Assembly: GCA_013407085.1 (NCBI GenBank)
Contig: JACCGJ010014089.1
Span: forward strand, 1 to 64,000
Reading direction: 5' to 3'
Length of the DNA stretch: 64,000 bases
Source of the DNA: Atriophallophorus winterbourni
Lineage: Eukaryota > Platyhelminthes > Trematoda > Plagiorchiida > Microphallidae
Position 1 is the first letter of the stretch, and every line of letters starts with the position of its first letter. The notes under the pieces are model-generated. The model had not been told where the DNA came from and did no database searches. It was given only the letters and a program-made list of their open reading frames with translations. Made by a program: the position numbers and the translations under genes. Shown here piece by piece: positions 9,237 through 20,674 of the stretch.

Positions 9237-12200
9237 ATGACAGAAAGTGTTTTAACTTGTTTACGAAGTGCTGTTTCTCAGACTCTGGAGCTGGTACGTA
9301 CAATTCAGTGTGTTTAGATCACTCCAGCTTATAGTATTCGTTATCATACACCGAACAATTGTCCGACATTTCAACTGTAACCTTACCACGAAATAAACAT
9401 TCTCATTCAAAAACCGTTAATGCGAATACTGTGCCATGCCATTTTTCGCACCATCACATCGACCGAACATGGCGAATTGTCCTATTGGTAGTGCTCAAGG
9501 CTGGAGATAAATTTTAGTGCATCAACGGTTGCGTATTTAACTCTATCGAAATCGCTGTCATGTTGAACTCCTCTGAATTGGCACCACGCCACAAGCAGAT
9601 CAAGTTGCTGCACTGCCTTCTGTTCGTTGGATGTTGGTCACATCTTTGTCTTGCATTCCGTTTTAAAAGCACCGTATACGGTTACAGCACCCAACCGCTG
9701 GTGATGTCATTGTTATTGAACACGATAACATTAAGCTATTTGGGTTCCAAATTTTAATCTTAACAAGGAGGCTAATTTAATTGTGCCGAATTTCAAATCT
9801 CAAGATCAAGACCCACTGATTTTGTTTTAACATGTTTTTTGATACATTCTTTCTTATTCCATGATGGCTCATTCATGATTTGTATAGCATAAAGGCTGAT
9901 ACCCTATTATTATATGAACAACATACTTCGTATGATTACTTTCATGATTTTTGATCTGTTTAACGTTAGTATATGGCCAAGATTATCATTAAAGTTCCTA
10001 TTAAGCAACGTCATAATGTCGTGGTATCTTTTGTATATATCTTCGTTCATTGCAAACACTTACTCTAACCTTTGTTAAATTTCTCTGGTGTTAATTTGAA
10101 CGTTCATTACATTATATTAATAAAAAGAAATCTATATACAATCGGATAGATTTTGGCCAAACGATCGGTGCCAAACATACTTCAATAAGTGCTACGAATT
10201 TGCGTGCATTGGAGGAATGACAAACAAGTTAAGCTTGTAAGCCACAGTTGCATACAGCTGCAACCCTATTCTGCATCTGTATGGGCACATGTGATTGAAC
10301 AGGTTAGTCGTGCCAACCTTATCTAACAGTGGCCTACAATTAACTTCCTACTTTACCCCGCGATTCGGGAAGAACTTACTCTTGATCGCTCACATTGGAG
10401 GCGGTGTGTAAAGTGTCGTCTGCAAGCTGGGGAGGAGCAGATACAGCTCTTGGCTGCTGAACGCAGGTCACGCCGCCGGCGTGAAACTGACGCCCTACAA
10501 CCTAGTTCTGACTATCGTTGCGGGAGAGATTGTTCCTCCCGAATCGGACTGTTTCGTCGTTCAAAAAGCTGTAGAACATGAAAATTCATGCAATTGTGAT
10601 GTACATCCATGGTCGACATCGATCGAAGGAGGTCAACATACATACAACTTCCTACTTTATAATGAGTTTGTTGCAAACATTAGAAACCCTTAGAAACCAC
10701 TTAAAGTTTTTTCATCAAATCATTGGTTTAAGTTGATCGTTTCTTCTATTTCTGCCAATCTCACATAAGAGCTATCCGTTTTTATACACTATCTTTGCTT
10801 TGTAGCATCAATATGAAACAGCGTGCTACTGGGCGGATAAACTGGTTTGCCTGGGAAATCGTAAGTGGCTTTCTCACATCCCATTTCAGATCTTCCCAAC
10901 GATGTTTTGTTGTATGCGCAAGCTTTGTATCATAACAAGCAATTTCATCGTGCCATATCCATTTTGACAAGACAAAAAGAGCTCCTGGTAAGTGCTGCCC
11001 CGTAGCACTCATTCACAGAGATAGAATTCTCTTATTTGCCGTTATAGGATAGCACTGTGTCATTATGCTTGTGGGGAATACACAGAAGCGCTTGACATTC
11101 TCGACGAGCAAGAACGGTCTCCTCTGCAACTTTTAAATTCCAGCATGACAACTTTGGTTACGGGATCAAGATTGAAGAAAGATTGCCATTCCGATACATA
11201 TAAACATGAATCAGCGCAAATGTCTGATGGAGACACTCCAGGTGCGGAAACTCCAGATACCATTGCGTCAAAATCGGTAAGCCATGAAGTGACTAATCTT
11301 ACTTTCAGCTTAAAAGCGCCGTGGCGTTGTTGAAAGGCAAAATTCATGAAAGTTTAGAGAACCGAGTGATTGCTGCTCAACATTACCGCGAGGCTTTGTT
11401 GCTAGACGTATCTTGCTACGAGGCGTTTGAAAAACTTGTGCATTTTCAATCGCTGACTTCCGTAGAAGGTTAGGATGTGACTCACTAATGTTGCTCATCG
11501 TTTTAGGCGCTTCACTTTTATCGAGTTTGGATTTCACAAGTCAGTTTGATGGCGACATGGCCAAGTTAGTCGAATTTCTGTACGACGACAAGCTGAACAA
11601 AGTAATTTCCTCAATTTACACCATACAACCTCTCTAGCACTCCTTGAGTGCAAACAAGGTTCCAGATGGGTTGGATAGTTTAGCAGTCAATGTGGATGTT
11701 TTGCTCAATAAGGCAGAAAGAATGCTTGAACTGTGTCAGTTTCAACATGCCTATCGGCTTACATTGAGGTTTGTTTCGCTTACGTTAATACCGGATTTAT
11801 AGAATTGTGCAGTTGGATCCGTACAATTTGCACTGCCTTCCGATTCATGCCACCATCCTCAAGGAGCTAAACAAGTCAAATGGTAAGCCGGTCGTTTTGG
11901 GAATAACATTTTAGAGCTGTTCGATTTGGCGCACAAACTTATGCGAGTCTATCCACTGATGGCGGTACGATCGCTTAGGTGCTTTTCACCATGTTTTGCA
12001 GGTATCGTGGTTCACGGTGGGGTGTTATTACCTATGTACAAACCGGAACGAATTGGCAAGGCGTCATTTGCTGTGAGCCTTTAACTCGTTTTCATTATCA
12101 TACTGTCCGTTTGCTCAACTTTCCTTGAATAGTTTTTCCCTGAAGCATGGAGTGATGTTCCGGTACCATGTATTAGATTCGATTGGAAAGTTTGTTATTA

Positions 12201-15200
12201 TTGTCTGGATTTACTTATAAACAGTTCAGCTTTGCAAGGAGCGCTTGATCCTGATCTTACTGTCCCTACCTGATGAGTGTAAACAGCACGAAACCGGTCG
12301 TGGTGTGTGTGACGGATAAGCATGCAAATGAATATTTAGTTCAGCTTTGCATTGTAACACTCGAAACAGTTTATTTGTTACTGTATGATTGCAAGCTCTT
12401 ATGCATTGTTATCTTTCCTGGTTCGCTCCGCAGGCTATAACTTTTTCTTCTTTCCCACGAAAAGCATTGATCCTTTTGATTGTTGCAAAGTTATTCTTGA
12501 TTGTTTATTGTGTTGCTCATATCCCATGCACTTAGTCGACATTCATTGCTGATAGTGCTATCTTTCCAATGCCTAGACGGAAAATCATACGTATCATATC
12601 GTGTGATGTTAGAACGATGCTAAAGTTGACTCAGCAAGCAACTGGAATATTTTGTACTGAGCGTGAAGTTCTGCATATGAAGGTTTGGTGAAGTTAATTT
12701 TGCATCCGTTTTTAGACAATGCGTTTGTTTCGAACGTGGGACAAATAACCGAAAACAATTCATTTACGTTGACTCAATGTTACTTGTTTGATGATGGCAG
12801 TGAAGTTTTTACGTGCAAATTTCTGACATTTTTGACTACAGCGATTTAAAAGTGGTTAATCCTAGAAGGTGTCACATTCGCTGTTGAATGCACATCGTGA
12901 CTCGAGCTGAAGTTATTGGGATGATGAGGTGAGAAAACATAAATTGTGGGGCTAACAGTTCTTGTTTATACAGGAATGTTGAATGGATGCGTCGGTCGAA
13001 CTAGTTTCCAGTCATGTTATCCATTTACTCTTGGTCGAACAATCGCCATTTTGTAATGGATGTTCTAATAAAATGAAGCAGCCAAGCCACTCAAATTTTC
13101 GAAGTTCACATGTTTCTCGATTTGGACCATGCGGATAATATTGTTCTGCTTTTAAGTCGTACACAAATGCACAGTCTATACTTAAGAAGCGATCTAGTAT
13201 TACACCCGTGTTCGGAATGCATTTCGCAACGTCCATCTGCAGTGTTCTGCTACAGTAATTATAATTGCTAACAGCAAATGGCCTCTTTGCATAATTTCTA
13301 TATTATTTCATGCAACTGATTTCAATTCAAAACTGCAATCAACAATTGATCTTGTTTATTAATTTTGTACTCGAGATTGCCGCGTTTATTCAAGAAATTT
13401 AAGTTTATTTTCGTTTCAGAAAAGCCTCGCAACTCGACAAGCGCTTCGGTCCTGCTTGGCTTGCTCTTGGACACGCGTTTGCCGCAGATGGTGAACATGA
13501 TCAGGCGATAGCCTCTTACTGTACAGCGGCTCAAGTTATTAGAGGGTGGGCACTCTTTTCTTAACCTTTTCCCCTTCGTTTATGAGAATCAGATGTATAA
13601 TGTTTTATTTCTGACAATCTACTTAATTAATTGTTAGTAGCATCTTTTGTACGCGTTTGCAGGTCACATGTCCCGATCATGTATATCGGTATCGAATACA
13701 GCCTCAGCAATAATCGAAATCTGGCCGATCGATTTTTAAAACAGGCGTATCAGCTGAATCCAAACGATCCGTTTGTTCTGCACGAATCGGGGACATTGGC
13801 GTTCCAGAATCAAAAGTGCGTTCGCGAATTATTTGTTTTTATTTTTTCTTCCACCTTGGAGTGCTCATGTTTGCATTTTGTTTTGATTCCTCGGATTTTG
13901 GTAATCTAGATTGAACCACATCCGTGTTGCTTCATAACACCCATGCACTTATACTCGTGAAATCCATCGGTCTGCCAGATCTCGGCTACGCATCGAGTGC
14001 TACTGTAAGTCTAATTGGCAAACCGCCGTATGTTCGAATGATTGTAGCAGTAATATCCTCATCCCTGTCAGTACACTTGGTCTAGTTGGGTAATGTAGAT
14101 CTTTGAACGTTTTCAGACCAAAAGTGAATGTATGAAGTGCATGAGTGATTGTTGCCAATCAAGAGCTCTCTGTCAACCGACTTAACACTACACTTCAACA
14201 CAACGCAAGAGCAGGAAAGACCAAAGGACTGACGGCACTTACAGTAAACCTACAAGTACCCGGGTTGCTGAAAGTTTGCAGGAGAGAACAGTTCGAGTAA
14301 CAATCAATTTGGAATCAAGAGTAAATTGCTGATATCATCAGCTCGTGAATGTTGCGCAATTTAGCAAGGTCGATCAAACTGGACTGGCGTAGCGAATACA
14401 CGGATGGAAACGCTTCATGTGAAATCGCCTGGTTGTTCAAGTAAAAGTGATAACATGCGTAGTTATGGAATGCGCTCCTAATTTTTGTTGGTCTTGTGAT
14501 TCGTTGTCATATGCGCAGTATACTTTCCGTGTTCGATCCTCGTTCTGTTCCGCTACAGTATGACTGAACAGATGTGCAATCGTGCTGTACTTATGTGCTG
14601 TGCGGCTAACACCGTGCTAAATTATTTGTCCACCAGTAGTGAGCTGCATGATTCCAAAGTTGTCACGGCCTGAGTGGTTCTGGTGATAAGCTCCCAATTC
14701 CCAAAATGCTATAATAGCGCGCGTCTCATATAGCCTCTGACAACCAAGTCCAGCTCCTGCCCTGCACTCGTGTTTTGTGTGACCCGGCGGAGGAGGGCTG
14801 ACTGGCGCCACAAAACCAACTTGCTTCGGGCAGGTGGAAATCGTAAGTCCATGAAGGCGGTCCACTTAGGTGAAGGGAAACCCTTATCTCAAACTGCCTT
14901 GTGGCTACATCCAATCATGGAAAAGGCTTCAGGTGTCAACCTCGAGAAAAAATCCAGAGCCGGAGTCCCGTTAGGCAGTACGAAGTTGTATTTAATTTCG
15001 TCCTGACAACTTCTGCGACCGCATCGTTGTCCTAACTGTTCCTTTGTTTCCAGTGGTGCCGTGGAGAGGGAGCACTTGCTGCATTGGAAACAGCTAGTTC
15101 TCCGCCTTGAACTTGGCGTACATCTAAACGCACCAATGGAGTGGACACTCCATTCTACTGCTATGGATAATAACACGGGAATCATCAGATAGAGGTTAAA

Positions 15201-18200
15201 AGTTATGGCTCAATTGGCGTAGAGCTCAGCGCTTGGGAGATATTTTCAAGTCTTATTGGACGGCTACCTCACGCTGGGCAGCCCCCAGTCAATGAGGTGC
15301 CGATGGGGCCATGGTCTGCTATCCTCATTGGGTGCGTGGGGATTAGAAATCAACTGACAAGCAGACTGTATTTTTCAGCACCAACAAAACGAATTATTAA
15401 AAAACAAAGGTCAGCTCTGAAACTGGGAAACTGGAACGTCAGGTCCGTGCTTCCAGGATTTCATGACGACGTCTCGAATATCAGAGGCGTAAGAAAATCT
15501 GCTGTGATTAACAATGAACCGAAATGGCTGAAGATCGACGTAGCTGCCCTGCCAGAAACGCGATTACCAGACACTGGTATGCTAACAGAAAGAGATTACA
15601 CATTTTTTGGGATAGGAAGGTGTTCTGTTGAGCCTGGAGTGGTTCGAAGCAAAAGCTTCTGAGATGACTGCTGTGTTGGATGAGAAACGGTCAGCATTCT
15701 TTGGGTTCAGAGGTATGCCAACAGATGAAAACTTACGACTTATAAGAGCAGCTAGAAATAAGGTCCAGCAGACTGCAAGACAACGCGCAAATAACTATTA
15801 GACTGAAATCAGCCCCAGTATCCAAAAGGCTGTGGATACTGGAATTTTTCACTGTATGTATGATCTTAGCAAGTGAGTCAATGGTCCAAACAAATTTAAA
15901 ACGAATTAGAGGATAAATCCGCATTTGCAAATTGAAATTTAGTTTACATGTGGGGACTAAGCTGAGTCCCATAATCGGTGCAATGAAGCACCAGTAACTG
16001 TTTGGAATATTTTTCAACATTCCAATAACAGCAGGATGGTTAATTTTTTGAAGCCAGATTTGTATTAATAAGTAGTGCGACTTAACTTGGTCCCCAATTG
16101 TAAGCTAAATTTCAATTTGCAAATGAGGATTTATCGTCGAATTTGCAGATAATTGGGTTTAGCACGAAGTGAGATCGGCGTTCGAATGTTAGGTCACGGA
16201 TACGCATATGGGCCGGCAACCGCGGTCGACATCGACCTCTCTATTTTCCTTTTCTTTTTTCGTTCTCATATCTGCCTGGACAACTTCACAGTAGCTTAGC
16301 CCGCGTACAGTCTCTGTGTGGCACTTTGCATGGATCAGTTATGTACTTTCATACCATACCATACACTATGACGGTGAATGGAAGAAATATTCGAATATTG
16401 TATTAACTTGAAAATTTCCTTAGATTAATGATTCCATCCTCGTAAAACGCCGTTGATTATTAAACTTGTTACGTTCCGATGTCAGTCAATTTATCGCAGT
16501 ATTTGATAGAAAATTTCCCGAGTTTGATTCTAACAGCAATTAACAAAGCACAGGGTTCTTTTGCATTTTCTTAGACGAGCTCAGGTGGATCTCCTCGCAC
16601 AATTGACTCATTTTCCTTACGGGTTTCAACAACACCTACCGAATTCATTATTATCCTCTCTTTGCCCTGCAGGTATTCTGATGCACTGCATTTGTTCTGC
16701 AACGCCTATGATCGAGCGTGCGATTTGGCGGGACAAGTGCCATCAGCATTTTGGGAGCCGCTTGTGAACAATATGGCGCACACATACAGAATGTTGGGGT
16801 ATGTTTCCTCTACAATTCCCTTTCTATTCAAACACCAACTGCTTGACTTCTAACACGAGCATTAGTTTTATAATCATATTTCGTTATTTGATACGTGTTT
16901 TTTAGTTATACGTCCACTTCTGATCGGTACAAGCTGGAAAATCGATTCAACGGATTACTTATTATTGCGTGTCATTAGCTGGAACTTCGCTAGTTTATAC
17001 TCTATACTATGAATGAACCGCCCTTTTAGCTTCAACATCCATTGATGATTTGCAACAAGCCTTTTTTCTTTTTCATGCAAGACGATAGTTCTTAAGACGA
17101 GAATCCATGGACCACACTTTGTTTTCTTTATATTATTCCTGTATTATTCCTGCTACTCGCTATGTCGCCTTGCTCAAAAACATTAATAATGTCAGTGCTT
17201 GAAGTCGTTACCTTGAACACTGAATATATGGTCAACCAGACATTATCTTAGCACATGCGCATTCTCGGATTACTCGCCACCTTGCCACATTATAATTATC
17301 TGTATTTAATGGATTTCACATTTTTCGTATGTCTCAAACTCTCACAGTTTCATCACGCGAACGTTTTAAATGCCTTTCGGTATTGTTCAATAAACGTGCT
17401 CTCACTTTCGAGACCATTCTCGAAGATGATGCTTGTCAGTGCTCCCGCACGGATGTGCAATTGTGCTGTACTTCTGTTTTCTAAGGCTGACTCTGTGTTG
17501 AATTGATTTGCAACCTGTAGTGAGCTGCATGCTGAAACTCGGTGGAGTCTCACTGTCGCTTCTGTTTCTATTTTCTTTCTCACATCTCTCTAAGCTTGGG
17601 CAACCTGACTGTACAATTGATGCTTCTGGTTTTGTATTAAATGCCAGTTTTCTTGCATTACTAGCGTATACGATCGTGCAATCAGCATGCATCAAATCGC
17701 TCTTCGTCTGGTCCCCGATTCTCCGAGCACGTTGGCCGGTCTCGGCCTAGTGCATGCGATGATCGGGCGGTTGAATGAGGCCATCGACTATTTACACCGA
17801 GCCCTTCGCATACATCCAGCTGCGACTGCAGTCACCACGTTCGCTTCCAACCTTTTGAGCTTTTGTATTGAATTGATTAACAAGGAATCTTCAGAGAAGC
17901 AACAGAAATCTCCCGGTAGAGGTGAGCCCGTACATGTTTCTTCTCGCTCACCGTGCTACTTTGATTTAAAAGCAGTTAACTCAGTTTCGCGCTCGTGGTT
18001 ATTCATCAAATTAATTGTCTTCTTATATATTCTACAAGGTCTACACGAAGAAAAATACCTTTATTCGTTGAGACCCATTTTCCGCGATTACGATTAATTT
18101 AACCGCACAAATTTCTGGAAATTAACCAACAGCCTCGATAAAAACGCTCTGGTAGTATGGAAAGATTCGACTTGCCAGTCTTGTCGTGAAATCCGAAACA

Positions 18201-20411
18201 GATTTGATTTGATTTTCGAATGACTTCGAAATACATCAGGCAAACAGACTAAATTTCTGCCTGCGCGATATTTTGAAATCTTGTTTTTTAGTGTTCATTT
18301 TAAGTTTTTCTACCTAAGCAGAAAAGCCTCCATAGTCAAAGTAATAAAAAGTGCAAAGAATTTATAGCTTGTAAGGCGTAATATATTCTTTTCTTACATG
18401 AAATTCTTAAAATGGGTTAAAACAAAAGGCTTGGTTAGTGAACCGAAAAAGGAAAATTTGTGGAAAAATTATAGTACTTCCGGGCAAAAATTGGTATTGA
18501 GCTACGGGCGCCGACGAGGTTTGATTTTACAATATGTATGCATGAAATCAAAACCCCGGCCGCACAATCAAAGGCTGCACGTGGTCCAAGATACTTTCAG
18601 GTTGCTCAAGCTTAGACAGATATAAGAGATACTGGCAGTGAGACTCAAGCGTGTTTCCACTTGCAGCTCAATACCACCGGCAAATCAATTTAACACGGTG
18701 CTAGCTGTGTAGTACACATCGTGCACCATTCATAATATGCTTCAGCCTCATTCAAGGTAATAAAGCTTGCTATCCATCGCCTAATTTTATCCACTTCATA
18801 TTTGTCATAATTGCTTCATTACCATGTGATCTACGGTATTGTGTAGCTGCCTGGCGTTTCATCATTATCTTCGCGGACGGCATTACACCGGTAGCAAATA
18901 CCAAGTGCTTAACTGCCATACAACCATGACATCTTAAAATCCTAAGCGCTGGACTTAAAGAGCTACGAAATCCATGGATTGTAATCACAAATAAACTGGG
19001 ATGAGGTCCTTACACCTGGGATCAAGCATGCATTAAAGCAAGTGTTGTGAACAAGTATTCCTCGCCACTTCATTTGACAATATTCAAGATTAATCAAGTG
19101 AGTCAATTAAAGATGCCCACAGCAAGACCGCCACTGAAATTGACTTTAGGTCATGTCACTAAGGGTAAGAAGCCACAGCTAATAAGGATCTCTTGAACCC
19201 TAGCCTTGGAGACGGGAGACCTGGCAGTTCGCTTAGCAATCTAAGCCTTCATCTGCTTTAGCCACTTCAGATTCTGGCCACAATGGCGCCATTCTGATTT
19301 AAGAGTGGCAAATAAAACCGCGTTATAGAAACCATGATTTCCAATTCGCAATACATGACCTAACATGCGAAGTCCATTCGTGTTAACTTGTTTTTTCTAC
19401 GTCTACATCGCTACGGATAATTGTGTTATTTATGTGATGGTACTAATTGACTCCAGCGATGGTGCGGAGACAGTGATTGTCGAACTGATGCAAACGTCTT
19501 ACTTCTCTTCTCATTGTGTCCACGTTTCACATTCGTAGTGTGAAACCGCACGAACGCTAGCTTTATAGACGCCACAGATGACCCAAGTTACGAAAAGCTA
19601 CCGTAGCTATGGAAATGCGAGCTGCAATCTCCGCGTATAAACACGCGTTACTGGTAATGCCACAACCCAGATAGGTAAAACATTCTACGGTCGCAATTTC
19701 CTTATTGTCGAGGTTTAACGCCGTTTCGGTCGGAGGTTGGAGTTTCGCCTCTGGTCGTTACTATTGTGGTGATGATGATGGCCTGTTTGCTCACTGTTTG
19801 TCAAGTGGAATAACGCATGACAAGCCGCATATTGGTAGCAATTCACTTGCACTCTGTTCTGTTACGCGCAATCGTTGATAGATAAATTTTCAATTGTATC
19901 TTTTGCATGGAAAAACTCGCACTAAATTGTTTGCTACAGGAAATGAGCTGCGACAGGGAACTCCCTGTAATCATTATCCATTTCTCGAGTTCCTTCTTAG
20001 ATGCGGACTACGTGAGAATATTTCATCACATGCTTTGTTTGTCCGATCGCTGGGCACTGTAACTATGCACCTACATTCTTATACAGCACCATTGCTTAAA
20101 GCACCTTCACGTATCATTCGGCGTCGATTGCGTCCCATTATTTCATGCTAGTCATACACACTCTTGTCCTCATTTTTCCAGATATTCCAAATACATCCCC
20201 ACATCACCATTTCCCGGCTGTGGACGCTGGGACGGTTCCTGGGTCAGAAAACATTCGTTTTAAAAAGCGATCACCTGACATTTCGGGTGTTTCCAAGTCC
20301 TCGGGCAACAATGCCTTGCACTTGGATGTTGCCTATCACCACGAAGCCACTGAACCGGCTAGTCGATCGTTAGACACTAGTGACGAAGACGTAACTATGG
20401 AACTCGGATGA
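9237..20411 (+). CDS. CDC16: CDC16/APC6, TPR subunit of the anaphase-promoting complex (15 coding exons)
   Basis: CDC16 (APC6) is a tetratricopeptide-repeat scaffold of the APC/C, the E3 ubiquitin ligase that drives mitotic exit; it homodimerises and holds the small subunit CDC26. Exons: 9237-9293, 10806-10860, 10890-10987, 11025-11276, 11309-11468, 11507-11601, 11638-11768, 11803-11882, 11915-11964, 12002-12072, 13420-13545, 13663-13815, 16673-16798, 17665-17921, 20182-20411. All junctions are GT-AG and phases agree, giving 1,941 nt or 646 residues plus TGA (human CDC16 is about 620). The translation is colinear with CDC16 orthologues: HQYETACYWADKL near residue 20, CRYRIALCHYACGEYTEAL near 75, LNKSNELFDLAHKL near 307, VSWFTVGCYYL at 327, FGPAWLALGHAFA near 356, MYIGIEYSLSNN near 395, DPFVLHESGTLAFQN near 425, FWEPLVNNMAHTYR near 470. 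TPR helices cover roughly residues 20-545. Residues about 100-154 form a Ser/Thr-rich, TP-containing, poorly conserved loop. The C-terminus is acidic (DTSDEDVTMELG), like human. I chose this start because it gives a vertebrate-like N-terminus and exon 1 ends in phase 0 at CTG/GTACGT. No AATAAA was seen in the 190 bp after the stop. Introns 1, 10, 12, 13 and 14 hold repeats. Confidence 0.95.
10255..10345 (+). repeat. short dispersed repeat in CDC16 intron 1
   Basis: About 70-90 bp with CACATGTGATTGAACAGGTTAG and CCAACCTTATCTAACAGTG in order is shared with 26725-26805. It is non-coding and of unknown type. Confidence 0.55.
10370..10581 (+). pseudogene. retroelement C-terminal fragment with Cys/Arg-rich motif (intron 1 of CDC16)
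   Basis: An open plus-strand frame reads RCVKCRLQAGEEQ, an arginine cluster RRSRRRRETDA, then YRCGRDCSSRIGLFRRSKSC and a TGA stop at 10579-10581. A Cys-x2-Cys pair followed by a C-x3-C-SRIGL-C pattern is often seen at the extreme C-termini of repeat-encoded proteins in animal genomes. I cannot name the family. It lies in the first intron of CDC16 and has no splice logic linking it to that gene. Confidence 0.4.
10861..12001 (+). other. cluster of eight micro-introns in CDC16
   Basis: Introns 2-9 are 10861-10889 (29 nt), 10988-11024 (37), 11277-11308 (32), 11469-11506 (38), 11602-11637 (36), 11769-11802 (34), 11883-11914 (32) and 11965-12001 (37). Each is GT-AG and each is required to keep the conserved protein in frame. 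The remaining introns are 1512, 1347, 117, 2857, 866 and 2260 nt. Very short introns concentrated toward the 5' part of genes, with longer ones 3', are a known feature of schistosome genes. Confidence 0.9.
12266..12303 (+). ncRNA. hammerhead ribozyme (minimal type I), inside CDC16 intron 10, sense strand
   Basis: All core elements are present in order: stem I strand CTAC, core CTGATGA (12270-12276), stem II GTGT/GCAC closed by an AAACA loop, core GAAA (12290-12293), a CCGG stem III of one or two pairs, cleavage triplet GTC ending at 12299, then stem I strand GTGG. Stem II pairs with one G-U wobble and stem I is four pairs with one wobble. Minimal type I hammerheads with tiny stem III are known from Penelope-like elements and often act as dimers. 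The copy lies in the sense orientation of CDC16. Confidence 0.7.
12304..13419 (+). other. rest of CDC16 intron 10, hammerhead-repeat tail then nothing recognisable
   Basis: About 50 bp downstream of the hammerhead resembles, in reverse orientation, the sequence next to the decayed hammerhead at 48.3 kb. The rest has no recognisable feature. Confidence 0.35.
14565..14655 (-). repeat. SINE-like repeat fragment in CDC16 intron 12
   Basis: The TGTGCTGTGCGGCTAACACC, GCTAAATTATTTG and AGTGAGCTGCATG landmarks show the unit in reverse orientation, truncated. Confidence 0.6.
14780..14975 (-). repeat. dispersed repeat shared with 29325-29455
   Basis: Reverse-orientation copy of the segment that follows the hammerhead at 29.2 kb: GGCAGGTGGAA, TCCATGAAGGCGGTCCACTTAG, GGGAAA, then CTTGTGGCTACATCCAATCA and TTGAGGTTGA-type blocks. 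It probably derives from the 5' region of an RTE-like or Penelope-associated element. It sits directly upstream of the LINE 5' fragment at 15.2 kb. Confidence 0.6.
15180..15870 (+). mobile_element. internally deleted RTE-like LINE (5' region plus endonuclease start)
   Basis: After a short non-coding leader, a 121-codon frame (15297-15662) contains ALKLGNWNVRSVLPGF and KWLKIDVAALPETRLPDTGM, the N-terminus of an EEP endonuclease as found in RTE/BovB-like LINEs (TWNVRTL, the ALxET catalytic Glu). The frame then jumps into the linker between endonuclease and RT (DEKRSAFFGFR, IRAARNKVQQTARQRANNY-stop, SIQKAVDTGIFHCMYD). The middle and C-terminal endonuclease and all of the RT are missing. It lies within CDC16 intron 12 in sense orientation. 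Confidence 0.65.
15890..16046 (-). repeat. inverted repeat copy plus hammerhead-repeat tail
   Basis: 15895-15960 is an inverted partial copy of the block at 16070-16140. 15970-16035 is the reverse complement of the tail that follows the hammerhead at 29.2 kb (CTGTTATT, GAATGTTGAAAAATATTCC, AAACAG, GCACCGATT landmarks). Confidence 0.6.
16047..16208 (+). repeat. partial copy of the TIR element at 28.9 kb
   Basis: Begins with the TTTGAAGCCAG inverted-repeat end and continues through TTAATAAGTAGTG, GACTTAACTTGGTCC, CAATTTGCAAATGAGGATT and GTTAGGTCACGGATACGCAT. It corresponds to one end and about two thirds of the 238-bp element at 28889-29126. The other terminus is missing. Confidence 0.65.
16235..16355 (-). 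repeat. SINE-like repeat fragment in CDC16 intron 12
   Basis: Reverse orientation. Landmarks are CTCATATCTGCCTGGACAAC, AGTAGCTTAGCCCGCGTACAG, GTGTGGCACTTTGCATGGATCAG and the terminal ACTTTCAT. Confidence 0.65.
17435..17620 (-). repeat. SINE-like repeat copy in CDC16 intron 13
   Basis: Reverse orientation, with GGATGTGCAATTGTGCTGTAC, AGTGAGCTGCATGCTGAAAC, GGAGTCTCACT and GCTTGGGCAACCTGACTGTA. It ends about 45 bp before the exon 14 acceptor. Confidence 0.7.
18540..18740 (+). repeat. SINE-like repeat copy in CDC16 intron 14
   Basis: Forward orientation and diverged: ATACTTTCAGGTTGCTCAAG, CTTAGACAGATATAAG, CGTGTTTCCACTTGCAGCTC, CAAATCAATTTAACACGGTG landmarks. Confidence 0.65.
19140..19770 (-). 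mobile_element. RTE-like LINE 3' fragment in CDC16 intron 14
   Basis: Minus-strand frames read RCLRTIAGVN-stop-YHHINNTIIRSDVD near 19385-19470 and LRMLGHVLRIGNHGFYNAVLF, SEWRHCGQNLKWLKQMKA further down. The pair CLRTIA / GHVLR is the usual C-terminal signature of RTE- and Dong-type LINEs. Several stops and frameshifts show it is dead. It is antisense to CDC16. Confidence 0.65.
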
Positions 20412-20674
20412 TCTCTTGCTATGTGCCAGAATGTTTTATGTGATGTTGCACGAAAATGTTTTTGCGACGTTTATCTATCATGTGTCTTCTTATTGGTTGA
20501 CACGGGTCGAAATGAATGTTGCTAGCTCGCGCCTATTACACGAATATCTTTATCTCAAACATTAGTTGATTTTCGTAAAACCATTGATTCCATATCATGA
20601 CTATCAGCCCATGTGAATTTTACGACGGCCGAACTTGGTCTGATACAGGCTTACGATTCCCTACGCACACATAC

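Noticed and set aside
15185..15300. tRNA-like look of GGCTCAATTGGCGTAGAGCTCAGC
   Set aside because: No matching B box or cloverleaf could be drawn, and it is the leader of an RTE-like LINE.
20412..20600. Search for the CDC16 polyadenylation signal
   Set aside because: No AATAAA or ATTAAA found in the 190 bp after the stop; the 3' end is left undefined.
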